DNA of 64,000 nucleotides from Maea johnstoni (Eukaryota > Annelida > Polychaeta > Spionida > Magelonidae). This document shows positions 11,342 to 23,760 of the stretch, in pieces (position 1 is the first letter of the stretch; each line of letters starts with the position of its first letter). The stretch spans positions 5,563,093-5,627,092 of the forward strand of contig OZ012700.1 of the NCBI GenBank assembly GCA_963942565.1. Reading direction: 5' to 3'. The notes beneath the pieces are model-generated. The model was given only the letters and a program-made list of their open reading frames with translations, did no database searches and was not told where the DNA came from. Position numbers and translations under genes: made by a program.

Positions 11342-11956
11342 CCATAGGCCCTTGCAACAGTCTGAGAAAAATGAAAATAAAGATTTACTGTGGTGTTTAC
11401 GTTGATTACTGTTGTCACGCCCCCCCCCCCCCCCCCCCCCCCCCCATACTGACTAAAGAGCTGGTTCAAGACACTTCCATGGCAGTACTTTTTGGCCGCT
11501 AGGAACTGTCAACATCATACGGGCATTCTCATTGGTTAAAAGTAGTAGTTCCGCACTTAATATATTTTTAACCAATGAGAATGCCCGTATATGTTGACAG
11601 TTCCTAGCGGCCAAAAAGTACTGCCATGGAAGTGTCTTGAGCCACCTCAGGACTTTAGAGCCGTCAAAATCCACTTTTAAGTCGGCGTGAGCGCCCCAAA
11701 TTCGTGTGTTTGTGAAAGGAGTTGATAATTTACCATTTGAGAGCGTAATAAGTAGTTATTTCATTCATTTTCTTGTGGTTTCAGCGAGGTGATTTTTCTG
11801 CCACCGGCTGCCACCTCAGGTTGTTTTATACCTTTCGCTTCGCTCTTTAGTCAGTATGGGGGGGGGGGGGGGGGGGTGGGGGCAACAGTAATCAACGTAA
11901 ACACCATAGTAAATCTTTATTTTCATTTTTTTTCAGACTGTTGCAAGGGCCTATGG
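11342..11956. mobile_element. Foldback element with poly-C/poly-G arms and a nested palindrome
   Basis: The left arm (11,342-11,460) and right arm (11,843-11,956) are near-perfect inverted repeats, including CCATAGGCCCTTGCAACAGT, AGTCAGTATGGG and the opposed C and G runs. Inside, 11,467-11,541 and 11,566-11,639 form a second palindrome of about 75-bp arms with a 24-bp loop and only one or two differences. GCCACCTCAGG occurs at both 11,640 and 11,808. No protein is encoded. A non-autonomous foldback or MITE-like element with another nested in it is the simplest reading. Confidence 0.7.
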
Positions 11957-12302
11957 TCTATCGCACGATCAGTAAAATTATCACGTCGGACCTGCCGATT
12001 TTGAAATTGTGCGATGGTCTGACTAGTGTGACTTGGGCAGAAAGTACATGTACGTTGGATTCACTGAACGCAATCATCCGAACGGCGAGTACTCGGGGAG
12101 CTTCGGGAAGCGCAGCATTTCATGGAAGCCTACCACGTTATTCATTATCACTTTAAGAATAAACTCATGTACTCGGAAGTCCATATGCAGAAAGTGGTGG
12201 ATTTTTTGTTGTAGAGCGTGGTGGAGCTAGACGCAATTATCCACAGTGCTCTATGTTTTCGAAATGGCGCAGACCGTACCTTTATTTTTTAAGCTCTTCT
12301 AT
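11957..12302. other. Unassigned sequence
   Basis: Overlapping 65-71-codon open frames have no recognisable domain. No other feature is seen. Confidence 0.4.
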
Positions 12303-12330
12303 ATTGCCGGGGCCCTCAGGCCCCGGCAAT
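12303..12330. repeat. Perfect GC-rich hairpin
   Basis: ATTGCCGGGGCC, a 4-base loop CTCA and the exact complement GGCCCCGGCAAT form a 12-bp stem in an otherwise AT-rich region. It could be a structured RNA end, a terminator-like hairpin or a transposon end; the sequence does not decide. Confidence 0.7.
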
Positions 12331-13900
12331 TACGGTATGTGTGTCACATCACCATTTCATGCGTAGCTAGATAATTAATCCACGAAGTTAATGATTATCT
12401 ACGGCTATTGTCTTTACATGTATAACAGGTTTTGCAAAATTGACTGGTTTTCAATTATGCAAAGCACGAGCAGTGCTTCGTTAGTCTTCAAAAGAGCCCA
12501 GAAAACGTTCAGCAAAGATCTGCATCTGTCGCAAAAATCAGATGGACCATGTATCATCTTTACACAGTTCAAAGGTACAACTATAATACAATAGATCAAA
12601 AATAAACTTGCTCTTTATTTTGTTTCAGTGAGCACTAATATACGCATGCACACACCTTTAAATGCTAATGATATTTTCATAATGCACATGACGGTGAACT
12701 ATGACGTATGCTGAAGATGACATCATTACGTCTAGGGTGCGATGCCACACTATTTCAACCTCACCAATGACCGCTCATATCCATAACTACACAAGTGGGA
12801 TGCGGAAACTTCTATGGTCATGTCTTGGACTTCATGCAGTTGGTAACGATTCTTGTGTGTATTTTGCATTTTACTTAGTATGTGCATATGTGTAACTAGT
12901 ATATTGAGATACAAACAAAACTTATTAATAAACAATAAATCATAGCTGAAATATGTTATAATTTTACCTCTTAAACGCTTCCATTATGAACAACTCCTCT
13001 CTTAATTAAAAACAAGCTACTGTATGTGTTTTGATTTTAATAAAAGATTAACATATTTGGCACATTGAAGTGGAAACTTAAGTACAAAAATATCAGAAAA
13101 AAGCCCTTTTGAAAGAAAGTGTTACACAAATGCAATGCAGACCTTTGACAGGAATAATTATTTGTGCAAATATGACAGTCAAAGGCAATTGGTATTTGCA
13201 CATTTATACATTCTTTCCTCTTTTTTAGCTGAAATTACACAAATGGAAACTCTTTTCGTTACACTTGTGGCACTGTGGTAGTATGGATGCAATTAATTGC
13301 ATTTTCTAGTGTGGAACTTGTTACGAAGTGAAATTCAGGCATCATATTGAGCTCTAGGCTATCTAGCAAATATTTATTTCTTAGAAATAAAAAGTATGAT
13401 TACTGGCAAAGTTATAGGTTAAATTGAACCATTTGGTAAGATTCCAGTTAGAAAGAAACCTTTCAAATATCATCAATTCCAACCATAAGTATAACCCGCT
13501 TTCTCTACCTTCTCAATAAAAGATCACTATTTCAAATACAAAGGTTAACCATTTTTAACCTTTCAATCACATCTTTGTTCATTAACATAATCTAACCAAC
13601 TAAATAACAAGTATCATAACTGCTAAAATGCGGGCACTCTCACAGTTTGACAAATAATATCCTTAGCAATGAAATGAAAGAGAATAGCTTTCGTAATAGA
13701 AAAGGGTTGACTGTTTGCCATAGCTCAAGTAAATAAGAACATTTATATCTGGATATCTAGTCAGATCCAATTCAAATACAAACGGAACATAATGTGGAAG
13801 AGAACATCTTTTTGCACACACATAAAATAACATAGTATTTAAATTATCAAATAAAATATATGATTACTGGCAAAATTGTAGTTTGAATTAAAGAACTGAT
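12331..13900. other. AT-rich sequence without a recognised gene
   Basis: No coding, RNA or mobile feature was recognised. Short phrases such as TATGATTACTGGCAAA recur near 13,395 and 13,860, suggesting an old dispersed or local duplication. Confidence 0.4.
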
Positions 13901-13901
13901 T

Positions 13902-14140
13902 AGATGGCACCTTAGGCCGCTGGTCTAATGCGCCGCCACTGATTGCATGCTGTCTCTCACCTCTGCCTGGGTTCGAATCCCTGGCTGGGCATGTGGGAAA
14001 GTTGCCAGTGACTTGGAGTTAGGCGGTGGTTTTCGCAGGGTACTCCGGTTTCCTCCACTACTTACAACTGGCTCGTCACCAATTAGCCAATATTGGCATA
14101 AATGTGATGAAAAACAAAAAATTCCAATTAAAAATCTATC
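13902..14140 (+). mobile_element. tRNA-derived SINE (family 2), best copy
   Basis: A tRNA-like head has a box A-like GGTCTAATGCGCC and a clear box B, GGTTCGAATCC, about 50 bases apart. A body follows with AAAGTTGCCAGTGACTTGG and TCCGGTTTCCTCCACTACTT, then an AAAAATTCCAATT tail. This is the expected internal RNA polymerase III promoter layout of a SINE. Related pieces lie at 0.70, 1.12, 29.7-29.9 and perhaps 44.15 kb. Confidence 0.75.
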
Positions 14141-14274
14141 AAATATGAAATGAATATTAACCATAATCAATTCATTTTCTCTGCCTTCTCACTAAACAAC
14201 CACTCTATCAGTTAAAAGGGTTAAATGTTTGTAACCTTTTTATCACATCTTTGATATCATTCATTAACACAATA

Positions 14275-16935
14275 TAATGAATGAATGAATGAATGAATGA
14301 TTGCTTAAAGGCACATCGGCACACAAAGGCCATTTAGTGCCATAAAAACTGTGTAAAACAATGGTCCTTTGTTATTGTTAAAAACAACAACAAAGCAATA
14401 AATAAGTAAAAATATTCACAAAACAATGAACAGTTTTAGACTAAAAGAGATGTATACGAAGCTGTTTCAAAAGAAACTAAATTCTTAAAATAATTTATAA
14501 TCTGTAAAACAGACCAATCTTATGTAAATAAGATAAAATGCTGTCTGGAGGAACCTTTTGGAAGAGTTCTTTAAAGGTATCCACATTAGAATTTCTATTT
14601 CTAGACAATACAATCGACACAATCAAATAAAATATGTTTGACAGTCAATTGACAATCACAGGCTATACATTGTAGAGGATCTTCCCCTTTCAAAAGGAAG
14701 CAGTGAGTCAAATGAGCCAATTTGAATTCTTGCTAAAACACTCTCATCACGCCTAATGATTCGAGATCCTCCAGGCCGAATACCCAACTGTGGACGAATC
14801 TCATGTAGTTTGTTGTTTACAGCCTCATTCCACTGAGACTGCCATTTGTACTTTAAAAGGACATTCTCAAAAGACCAGCTATGGCAGCAGCATCTGCCTT
14901 TTCATTAACCCTAATGCCAACATGACTGGGAATCCAGTAAAATAAAATTCTTTTCTCTTGGTACTGTACTAGCCAATGTAGGCGTTCCAGTATGTATAAG
15001 AGGAGAGTATGTGTCCAGTCTTGGCCCGAAATGGCCTGAAGAGCAGACTTTGAATCTGAGAAAATAATAAAATTCTTTTCATCATCATCTGCCGTCTCCA
15101 CCCGATCAAGAGCTAGATAGAGAGCATGCAACTTGGCAGAAAATATAGAGGACTTATCCGGAAGACGTTCAATGGAAGAATAATTATCAGTGACTCCTGC
15201 CGCTGCAGCTTTATCATCTGAAACAGAGCAATCAGTGTAGATAAAATCAGTCTCGAAAGACATCCTTCACCTCATTATGTAAACTTATTACTTGGAAGGA
15301 TCCGTTTGATCCTTCTTGGCATATGAAAGAGTGAGATTGACCATGGCAGTTGGATATGTCCGTGGAGGAGTTTCAGGAAATTCAAACTTTGTGATGATGT
15401 CAGGATCAAAATCCAATTCTTCCAATGACTCCTTAATACAAATAACAAAAGTTGGAATGACTCTTGGTTTTCTACCAAAAAGGTCCACATACCAAGTGGT
15501 GAAAATAGTATCATAAACAGGGTTTATTGGCAGCTTTTTCCGTTGCAAATTGGAGGGCAAGCTTTTCTCTTCTGAGGTGAAAAGGGAGCTTGTTCGCCTC
15601 AACACAAAGACTCCAATAGAAAGCCTCAAACCCTGGTTTTGAATGGGATTCAGCAAAGAGATATAAGATTTACACGCTGCTCCCTAAATAAAACATCCAT
15701 AGTCTAGCTTTGAACAAACAAGGGCTCTATACAGTCGTAAAATAACTGTATGATCCCCACCCCAGTCAGTGTTGGAAACTACTCTCAACAAATTCAAAGC
15801 CTTGACACACTTTTTCTTCAGGCCCTTGATATGAGGGACAAATGTCAGTTTTGAGTCAAGTAAAATACCAAGGAACTTTGTTTCCTTTTTTCCAGGGATG
15901 GGGTTATTATAAAGAACTAAATAGGGATCAGAATGAAGACCCCTTCGTCAAAAAAAATGCACACAGACATTCTTTGATTGCAAAAATTTAAAACCATTAT
16001 TATCAGCCCAATCCTCAATTCTATTTAGATGGAGTTGGAGCTGCCTTTCCATAGCTTGCATGTGTTTTGAACGATATGATACACAAAAGTCATCAACAAA
16101 CAGAGACTTGTCAACACGATTCCTTATACATCTGGTGATGCTGTTGATTTTGACAATAAAAAGGGTGACAGATAAAATGTTCCCTTGGGGAACATCCATT
16201 TCTTGATCATAAAAGTTAGAGAGGGATGTCCCCACTCTGACTCGAAATTTCCTCTTAGATAAAAGGTTTTGAATAAAAAGGGGTAAATGTCCCCTGATGT
16301 CCATATCATGTAAATCCTTCATTATTCCATATTTCTAAGTAGTGTCATATGCCTTTTCTAGGTCGAAAAAGATATCACCACATGTTCCCTATTTTAAAAA
16401 ATTCCTCTCTTACAACAGTTTCAAGTCGCACAAGATGATCCATTGTGCTTCGCATTTTTCACAAGCCACTTTGGGCTTCTGTAATGAGTGAAGAAGATTC
16501 AAGATACCAAACAAGACGATCATTGATCATTCGTTCCATGGTCTTACATACACAACTGGTCAAAGCTATTGGGCAGTAATTATTTGAATCTTTGGAGTCT
16601 TTTCCTGGCTTGGCAATGGTTATGATGGTGGCTTAAAACTCTCTAGGAAGGAGGAAACTCTCCAGTTTCCTAAATATTATTAACAACCTTTAAAAGACAC
16701 TGGAGAGAAGCTTCAGGAAGATGCTTCAAAATCTGATAATGTATTTGATCTGGACCAGGAGCTGTGTCATGGGCTTTGCCAAGCGCAGTCCTGAGCTGAT
16801 CTATTGTAAAGGGTTGATTATATGGTTGGGTATTGTCTGATTGGAATATAAGGGGATGTCTCTCTTGTCTATTTTTGATACGTTGGAATTTAGGTGAATA
16901 ATGTGCAGAGGATGAATTGAAGGATATTGCCACCC
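14275..16935 (-). mobile_element. I-group LINE (RT plus RNase H), decayed
   Basis: On the minus strand the remnant reads, 5' to 3', the start of a reverse transcriptase with GPDQIHYQILK (16,670-16,933). Later RT segments follow with DVPQGNILS and FVDDFCV (15,948-16,322) and a linker (15,288-15,656). An RNase H domain covers 14,853-15,263. The 3' end at 14,275 carries a CATT-type tail. RNase H after RT points to the I superfamily. The RNase H keeps YTDCS, FSDSKSAL, WIPSHVGI and NEKAD, but its usual Glu (SAELHA) is Lys here. Several frame breaks and loss of the 5' end make it inactive. Confidence 0.85.
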
Positions 16936-18789
16936 CAATGGTGTTGGCAATATCGCTTGGTTGTGTTATTTTTTGCCATCCTTCTCAATATGTCAATATG
17001 TCAATATGTTAATACGATATAACCAACTTAATATGACAAAAGACCTGTTCTGCTTTACTATACAAATTGCCCAAATTATTCAAGTTTCATGAATTTAACT
17101 GAAACTCATATGATCATGTACCTAAGGTGTTGCTTGTTCATGATTGCTAACATATTCCCCAACCCGCGCCCTTGATATTGTTTATAACCCCTCTAAAATT
17201 ATATATGTCAGCATATTTGCATTTACTCATATTTCAGCTATAACTGTACCCAGTTGATCAAAACCCTATTTTAAGGGTATACTATGAAGATGTTGGAGGA
17301 GATCCAGTAATGACATTTCGCAGAACTTATGGATTTTAATGAAAATCAGAAATTTTCAATGTAGTCATATTGACCTTTGACATTAAACAAAATGGCTGCT
17401 TCCATGCCTGCTAATGAGATTTGATCCTATGTGAAAATGGTTCTAAATAGTAACTTTGCCCACCGAGTGCGTTCAAGCCAGGTTAATATGTTATGAGAAC
17501 TGAAATTATTATGATGATGTAGCTGAGGTGTTGCTTGTTCAGAATTGCTAACACATTCCCCAACCCACGCTCTGGATATTTATTTGCACACACATGGAAT
17601 GAACATATTAATAAAGTTTTCATAAACTTAAAACATGAAGAGCTGCTGCATCTTTATGTAACACATCCACAGATATGGACTAAGTCATACTGGATACCAA
17701 CTGCATCTTTGATTAAATAGCTTTTCTTACTCTGTAATTTTTCTTTTCATTTGAATTTTCAATATTTTGTTTTCGTATAAACTAATTTTACCACATACTT
17801 GTGATACTGGCGGCAACTCAGATGCAAATGCATCCTCTAATGTCGCACCAGTTAAGGTGCTAAAATCAGGCAGCTGGAAGAGTGTAAGAATATCTAGTTT
17901 TCATCCAGTTATTGTTTTTTTCTCATTGCAAGATGCACATTTCAATTTTCATCCAGCTTCGTGTTGCGACACACTGAAAATAAAAAGGAAAGATGCAAAA
18001 AAGGTGTTCATGAAAAACATTGCCTGTCATTTAGCAAGTCTATAAATGTTGGCGTTCTTTTCCCATTTCTATAGATAAGTCTTTAATTATTGAAAAACAT
18101 ATCATACATACATTGAAAAAATATGCTAATATCACAATTCTATTCATGTATGTTTCAATTATGTCTCAAGTGAAATATAATCCGTCACATTTAGGCTAGT
18201 TCCGAGAACCTAGTATATAATAAAATACATGAAATTTTTGTAATTTCAGTTTTCAAAAATTGATATGCCTCTAGAGGTGTTTAAACTTTGTTTACATTAT
18301 TATGCTCACAATAAGGTATATCAAAATTATCACCAAACTTGCAAAAATGTGTCGATTGGTCGGACTGGTTCCATCAAAAAAAGGATTTCCAGATATTTGT
18401 TATTTGATAAAATTTACCTACTTCCATTTCAGCTGATGGCTTTGTACCCAATGCTTCAGCATGAGTTGACTGCCCTTGCCCACTTTTGCTTTGCATACAA
18501 CAAGCATAGCAGTTTGATATCCTTATAGTATCCTCTTTGGGGGATTTTCTGCCTCTTTACCAAAGAGGGCTACCTTCACTGGAATGGTATAAGCACAGTC
18601 AGTCATCGATATGAATCTGATGTTGAATTTCCCAACAGATATTGACTTTAAAGCAGATATATAAAATAAATATTAAAACAATTCAGCGCACATAAAATGG
18701 TCTACACCAATAATGTATCTATTGTAACATATCAAAGGGAAAAGAGAGAGAGAGAGAGCCTACCTCTCTACTGGGTGGCCTTAGGCTAG
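16936..18789. other. Gene-poor stretch with a local duplication
   Basis: A block around GGTGTTGCTTGTTCA and GCTAACA-ATTCCCCAACCC occurs at about 17,125-17,175 and again at 17,527-17,580, some 400 bp apart. Open frames at 17,767-18,045 and 18,265-18,528 have no recognisable domain. An (AG)n run lies at 18,740-18,757. Confidence 0.45.
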
Positions 18790-20100
18790 TACTGAATTAC
18801 CCAGCAAAAATCACGGTACTGGCCCAATACCACAAGCCAGTAAAACATATTTATTGTATATAGTAACAGGAATATTTAAGAGGGAATGAACCGTTTGGCC
18901 ATGAATATTTCTGGAAGCTGTACCAGTTGGGGCAGTATCAAGGACATTACCAGATAAAATGGCATGAAAATGTTGAATATATGCAATTATCCAATTTACA
19001 AGAAAACTTTTTCTTGTTCCCCCTCCACTACTGATAAAAAGTCTCAAGGGTTGTGAATCTTCAAAACAATGATTTGTAACCAATTGAAATGTGTGATGCT
19101 GAGATGGGGTAACAGTAGCAATTGCATATTTTAAATCTTGTTGTGACAATTTGCATACCGGTAGGTCATGAGATACATTTAGGTGTCATTCAGTATGTGG
19201 GGTTGTAAATTACCCCTGCAGAAGGTGTTGATATCTTGACAAGATGAATTACTAACAGCTGAACTGTCATAGACATCATCACCAGGTTCACTGTCATACT
19301 GCTGAGCTTCAAAAGTCCAATGATGTCATTCTAACTTCTATGTCATAAAAGTAATATATTCATTTAATTTACTGGAAAACTAGGATAGCGTACTTTAAGA
19401 GGTTTTGCCATTTTGGGAATATGTATATACCGTGAATCGGAGATGACTTGGTGCGGTTTTGGGCACTGCCTAAACCAAGGAGCAAAGTAAAAAAGATATA
19501 AATGTTCTAGAGATAACGGCTTTGCATGATGATAATCAATTATGTTGTTACAAAATACATGTGGAATTGTCATTTAAAGTATGAAGTTCAGCTTGGAATT
19601 TAAGTTTCTTATATCTTTTATCTGGTGTACGGACATTAAGGTAAATTAGTTGCCAAGACATTTGAATCATATGTAAATGGCTTAGTGGGTATGAAGCTTT
19701 TTGTGCACTCTTTTGACGATGTCGCTAAACGGTTAATCCAAATTCCCATAAGTGCTAGTACTGGGGCATTAGTGGATTTTTTTTCGAAAATGCCACAATA
19801 AAGATCGATTGTATGCATTTATAAACTGAGAGTTCTTATTCCTATAGGTATCATAAAAGCTTCCTTTTCTATGTACTATATTAAAGTGTGCATACATTTG
19901 AGTTTTACTGCATATTGGTCTAGGTAATCGAAACCTACACCTTGCTTGAGGATGAGGAGTGCAATATTTAGCGTGACAGTGAGTTTGTAGAGAGGTTACA
20001 AGATGGTATAGTTCTGGATCAGAATGTTCATCTGGAACATTTGTTTGAATCACCCTATCTATGTAATCTATGAGTTCTGGTATTGATTCAGGAGTTACTG
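18790..20100 (-). mobile_element. Helitron relic (replicase-helicase)
   Basis: Minus-strand segments run in Helitron order. At 20,053-19,769 is a Helitron-like N-terminal region with ELYHLVTSLQTHCH and CRFRLPRP. Linking segments follow near 19,818-19,636 and 19,573-19,364. A PIF1-type helicase start lies at 19,149-18,811 with LRLFISSGGGTRKSF and a TAPTGTASRNIHGQTVHS motif. The helicase Walker A normally reads GGTGKS; here the second Gly is Arg. The segments are in different frames with internal loss, so the copy is dead. Terminal hairpin and ends were not located. Confidence 0.8.
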
Positions 20101-20656
20101 TTCTCGGAATGTTTACTATCCAAAAAAGATATGGTAGTGGGCACTGTCTCTATTTTGAAATTCCACCCTGATGGAATTCTTTGTGGGTACTATATTTGTG
20201 AATATTCAACTTCAGTCAATGAGTATATACACAAAACCCTTCAGATACAAATATAACCAAGGAAGCTTTTAGATGCATATTATCCAAAGACAGATCTCCT
20301 ACTGCACACCATGAAACAAGTCAATAGGGTGCGGCCTTTCAAGCTCCACTCCCTTAAATTGAGCTAAAGTATCAAAGCCTCAGATGCACCAGGGAAATAT
20401 TCTCTTACGTGAGAATGCATGTGATTTTGTTCAAAGGCTCAGACATGACTCGTTGAATGTACCACATAGACATCATTAGGATTGACATGGTGTCTGATGA
20501 AAATTTGTTTTATTTACCAAGATGTGTGCATTTGCTTGTGTAAAGTTTATTTTTAGTCGTAGCTTTTTTGCTATTCTTTCTCTCATAAACCTATTTGGAT
20601 TGGTTGCTTGTACACTTTTAGTCCCTAACTTTCATATTACGTAACATATAGATCTG
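20101..20656. other. Unassigned sequence
   Basis: Part may be degraded 5' Helitron sequence. ACTGCACACCATGAAACAAG near 20,299 resembles a stretch near 28,345, hinting at a dispersed repeat. Confidence 0.4.
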
Positions 20657-20753
<97 letters not shown>

Positions 20754-20947
20754 AACACACAATGTTAGCGTCTGTTTATATATAGCGTACATAGCGTGTG
20801 GTTCCGCTCGCTATATATAAAAACGCTGTACTTTTTACTTACTGTACTGGCGCTGTCAGCGGCGGCTACCGTCGCTAACATAAAGATAAGCTATAATGCG
20901 AAAATTACCCAATTCACTATATTTGGGACACGCATCATATATGTGTT

Positions 20948-21044
<97 letters not shown>

Positions 21045-21052
21045 GTATATAT
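20657..21052. repeat. (TA)n array split by a MITE
   Basis: Two long (TA)n runs, about 20,657-20,747 and 20,954-21,040, flank a non-repetitive 206-bp insert. They read as one microsatellite interrupted by an insertion. Confidence 0.9.
20748..20953. mobile_element. 206-bp MITE inserted in (TA)n
   Basis: The insert begins CTGTAGAACACA and ends with its exact complement TGTGTTCTACAG. Within it, TGTTAGCG near the left end faces CGCTAACA further in. TA lies on both sides, as expected for Tc1/mariner-type integration, though the TA array makes the target duplication impossible to prove. There is no coding capacity. Confidence 0.7.
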
Positions 21053-21218
21053 ATGGTTTATCCAGCTATTCAAAGCCAAGTTTCTTCTTAGTTGGTGTCA
21101 ATCTTCTCATGGTTGAAAAATAAGCCAAGGGGTTGAGCTTCTATGGTGGGTGATTTAGGAAGCTATTTCTCAAGTCACTTGACTGCTTTTCCCAAACTGC
21201 TAGATGGCTTGAAGAATA

Positions 21219-22217
21219 CAGGGTGTCCCAAAAAAATGCAACGAGCTACATTTCCCTAGATTTCAGGGAAGATAGTTGGAAATCTACATATCTCAGCTAA
21301 GCACCATGAAAAAATCCAAATGAAATGATATTCCTGTGGGGAGGTATCCCCCAAAACATGATACCCCCTCTGATGTGAAATCGTGCGCGACCAGTACTGG
21401 CCTGTTAATACACAAGCTAGCACTGATTTACCTGCTTTCACCTGTTTAACCTGCTTCAACTATGTATGAAAAAAAGCCCTGGCTTACCTGTCAAAATGCA
21501 AAGGGATGACAAGTCAATCATGAGCAAAATTACTTGGTCTGAATTCCCATTTTGAATAATTTGAGTGGAGCGATTGCCTGATCACTGGACAGTCCCTTCC
21601 TAAGCGTCTTTTACAACTGTTATGAGTACATGGTGGGCCAGCAAGTTACACCCAAGGAAGACTTTTCTTTGAAATTAATTGAGCCCAAAAAGATGTTTTA
21701 ATATAATTTGCCCTAAACTTATGGCAATATGCCTTTAGATTCATTGTTTTAGGGGTGTTCAAGCCATCTCTATGGGAATGTAACATGAAAACACACAAGA
21801 ACCTCTTGTGTGCAATTTCACTTTGGAGGGGGTGTGACCTTTTGAGGGGATATCTCCCCTCAGGAGTATTGTTTGATTTTGATTTTTCTATGTTAGTTAG
21901 CTGACATATGTAGCTTTTCATGGATGTAAGGACAATACATACCGGTCTCATAGTTTTCCAGCAATTAGGGGAAATGTACCTCGTTGCTAGCTTGTGTATT
22001 AACAGGCCAGTACCGGTCACGCTCGATTTCACTTCAGAGGGGGTGTCATGTTTGGGGGGATATCTACCCACAGGAATATCATTTCATTGTGATTTTTTCA
22101 TGGTGCTTAGCTGAGATATGTTGCTTTCCAACAGTGTATAAATAATAAATATCAGCTTCCTATTTTCCCTGTAGTCTAGGAAAATGTAGCTTGTTGCATT
22201 TATTTTGGGACACACTG
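21219..22217. mobile_element. 999-bp TIR element with repeated subterminal block
   Basis: The left end starts CAGGGTGTCCCAAAA and the right end finishes TTTTGGGACACACTG, each flanked by TA. Inverted similarity continues inward for about 200 bp, with GCAACGAGCTACATTT opposite its complement and CAGTACTGGCCTGTTAATAC opposite its complement. The right subterminal block occurs twice, at about 21,800-21,985 and 22,030-22,200. The minus-strand 141-codon open frame inside spans these repeats and shows no transposase motif. It fits a non-autonomous Tc1/mariner-like element. Confidence 0.75.
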
Positions 22218-23163
22218 TAGAGGACGGTCCCCTCTGGCATGGTCAGGAGTTTGGTTCAGAACAACTGCTGTAGTTTCTTCTTCAGTCCTTCCTACTGCTT
22301 TCTATCTTTTTCATATTCAAGCACTTGGCATTTATGCCATTTTGACACTTTCTTTCATTTTACTCTTTTCTCTTGAGCTGTTTTCTTTGCCTGTTGTTTT
22401 CTTAGTGCCAAGCTAAAAACTGAGGGTCAATTGCAAGTTCCTGTTTCAAGCCTTCTTATTTCGGTTGACGTGAGAGTGGCAATGTTACATTCTACCAGGC
22501 TAAATGATCTACTAGTCCTATTACATGTTATTTAATATATTCAATGAAGGCGTTATGTTCATTGTTTTTCTGTTTCTGTTAAATTGGTAGGTATCTCAAC
22601 ACAGTAGCTGACAGTAGTAGTAGTAGTAGTACGGACAATCAGTTGTGATGATCAGTGAAGCCATAGCTAATGTACTCTTACTCTTCCCCTTATTTGCTAA
22701 TCATTTTAAGCTATTCTACTCATTATTTATTGAACGCTATGACCAACTACATAACTAATATATATAAAGAGCAGCTGCTTTGACTTAGTAAAGCTAAGAT
22801 AAAAAGTTTAGCAACTGGCTTTGTAAATAACCCCTACCAATTTTCTGACCTATCAAATATTTCCAATCTGTCCTTAAATACCATAATATGTCTCAAAATA
22901 TAAACTGTTTTTCAACAATGGTGCAAAGACTAATTATTAGATTAAATATATTTGTTGCTTATATAGTGAATGAGCTGGGTTCTAAGTAGTTTAAAATTTT
23001 GAATTGGTATTTCTTGGAGAACAGTAAACTTATATAAGGCAAAAAGGGACAAGACTGGACATTTTAAATTTGTCTCTTCTTAAAAACGTTAAAAATAAAA
23101 CATTGAATTAAACAAACTAAGTTTGTTTTATCTATTTAATCATGATCAAGATGTCTGCATACT
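22218..23163. other. Unassigned sequence
   Basis: A short (AGT)n run lies near 22,614-22,630. No gene recognised. Confidence 0.4.
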
Positions 23164-23482
23164 GGGGACAAAGTAGCTCAGTTGGTTAGGTGTCAGACTT
23201 GTGATCAGTAGGTTGCTGGTTCAATTCCCGGCGGGGGCACTTTGGTCTGTCATAGGGCAAGACAGTTTGTTCCAAACTGGCTCAATCTACCCAGCTGCAA
23301 AATGGGTACCTAGCATTAACGAGGCAGTGCTAAGAGCTTGTGCGCTATATGCTGCCAACTGCTCTGGAATGTACCTCGGGAGATTGAAATGGTTTCCATG
23401 TGTACAGGCCTGCTAGGGAAGTAAGGTCGTGTGAACATTCCAGTGGATACGAGATTATAAACCTAATACCTTTACTTCGATT
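23164..23482 (+). mobile_element. tRNA-derived SINE (family 1), full-length copy
   Basis: It starts GGGGACAAAGTAGCTCAGTT, a tRNA-like 5' end with box A TAGCTCAGTTGG and box B GGTTCAATTCC. The body contains ATCTACCCAGCTGCAAAATG and AGTGCTAAGAGCTTGTG, and the 3' part ATACGAGATTATAAACC-AATACCTTTA. Minus-strand copies at 39,283-39,602 and 48,793-48,997 match over these blocks. Length is about 319 bp. Confidence 0.85.
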
Positions 23483-23665
23483 TTGAAAAAGAACTGGAGA
23501 TTTCTTTTTTAAAAAGTTCGTTTCCTGTTACAAATATAGCAACAAAACCTCTGAAATGGTCATAAATACAATTGTAAGTATATTTTTAGAAATCTTATAA
23601 ATGTCTTCCTTCATGAAAAGTAAAATATGATTCAAAAATGGCACTTTATCGTTTCAAACAGTATT

Positions 23666-23667
<2 letters not shown>

Positions 23668-23760
<93 letters not shown>
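23668..23760. repeat. (TA)n microsatellite
   Basis: About 45 TA units with two small interruptions near the right end. Confidence 0.95.

Noticed and set aside
17767-18528. Two open frames of 87-92 codons
   Set aside because: No recognisable domain, no splice context and no link to a neighbouring gene.
21646-22071. 141-codon minus-strand open frame
   Set aside because: It spans the duplicated subterminal repeats of a TIR element and shows no transposase motif.
23164-23240. Possible tRNA gene
   Set aside because: Box A and box B are present, but the sequence continues into a 319-bp SINE body found at three loci, and no complete cloverleaf was traced.
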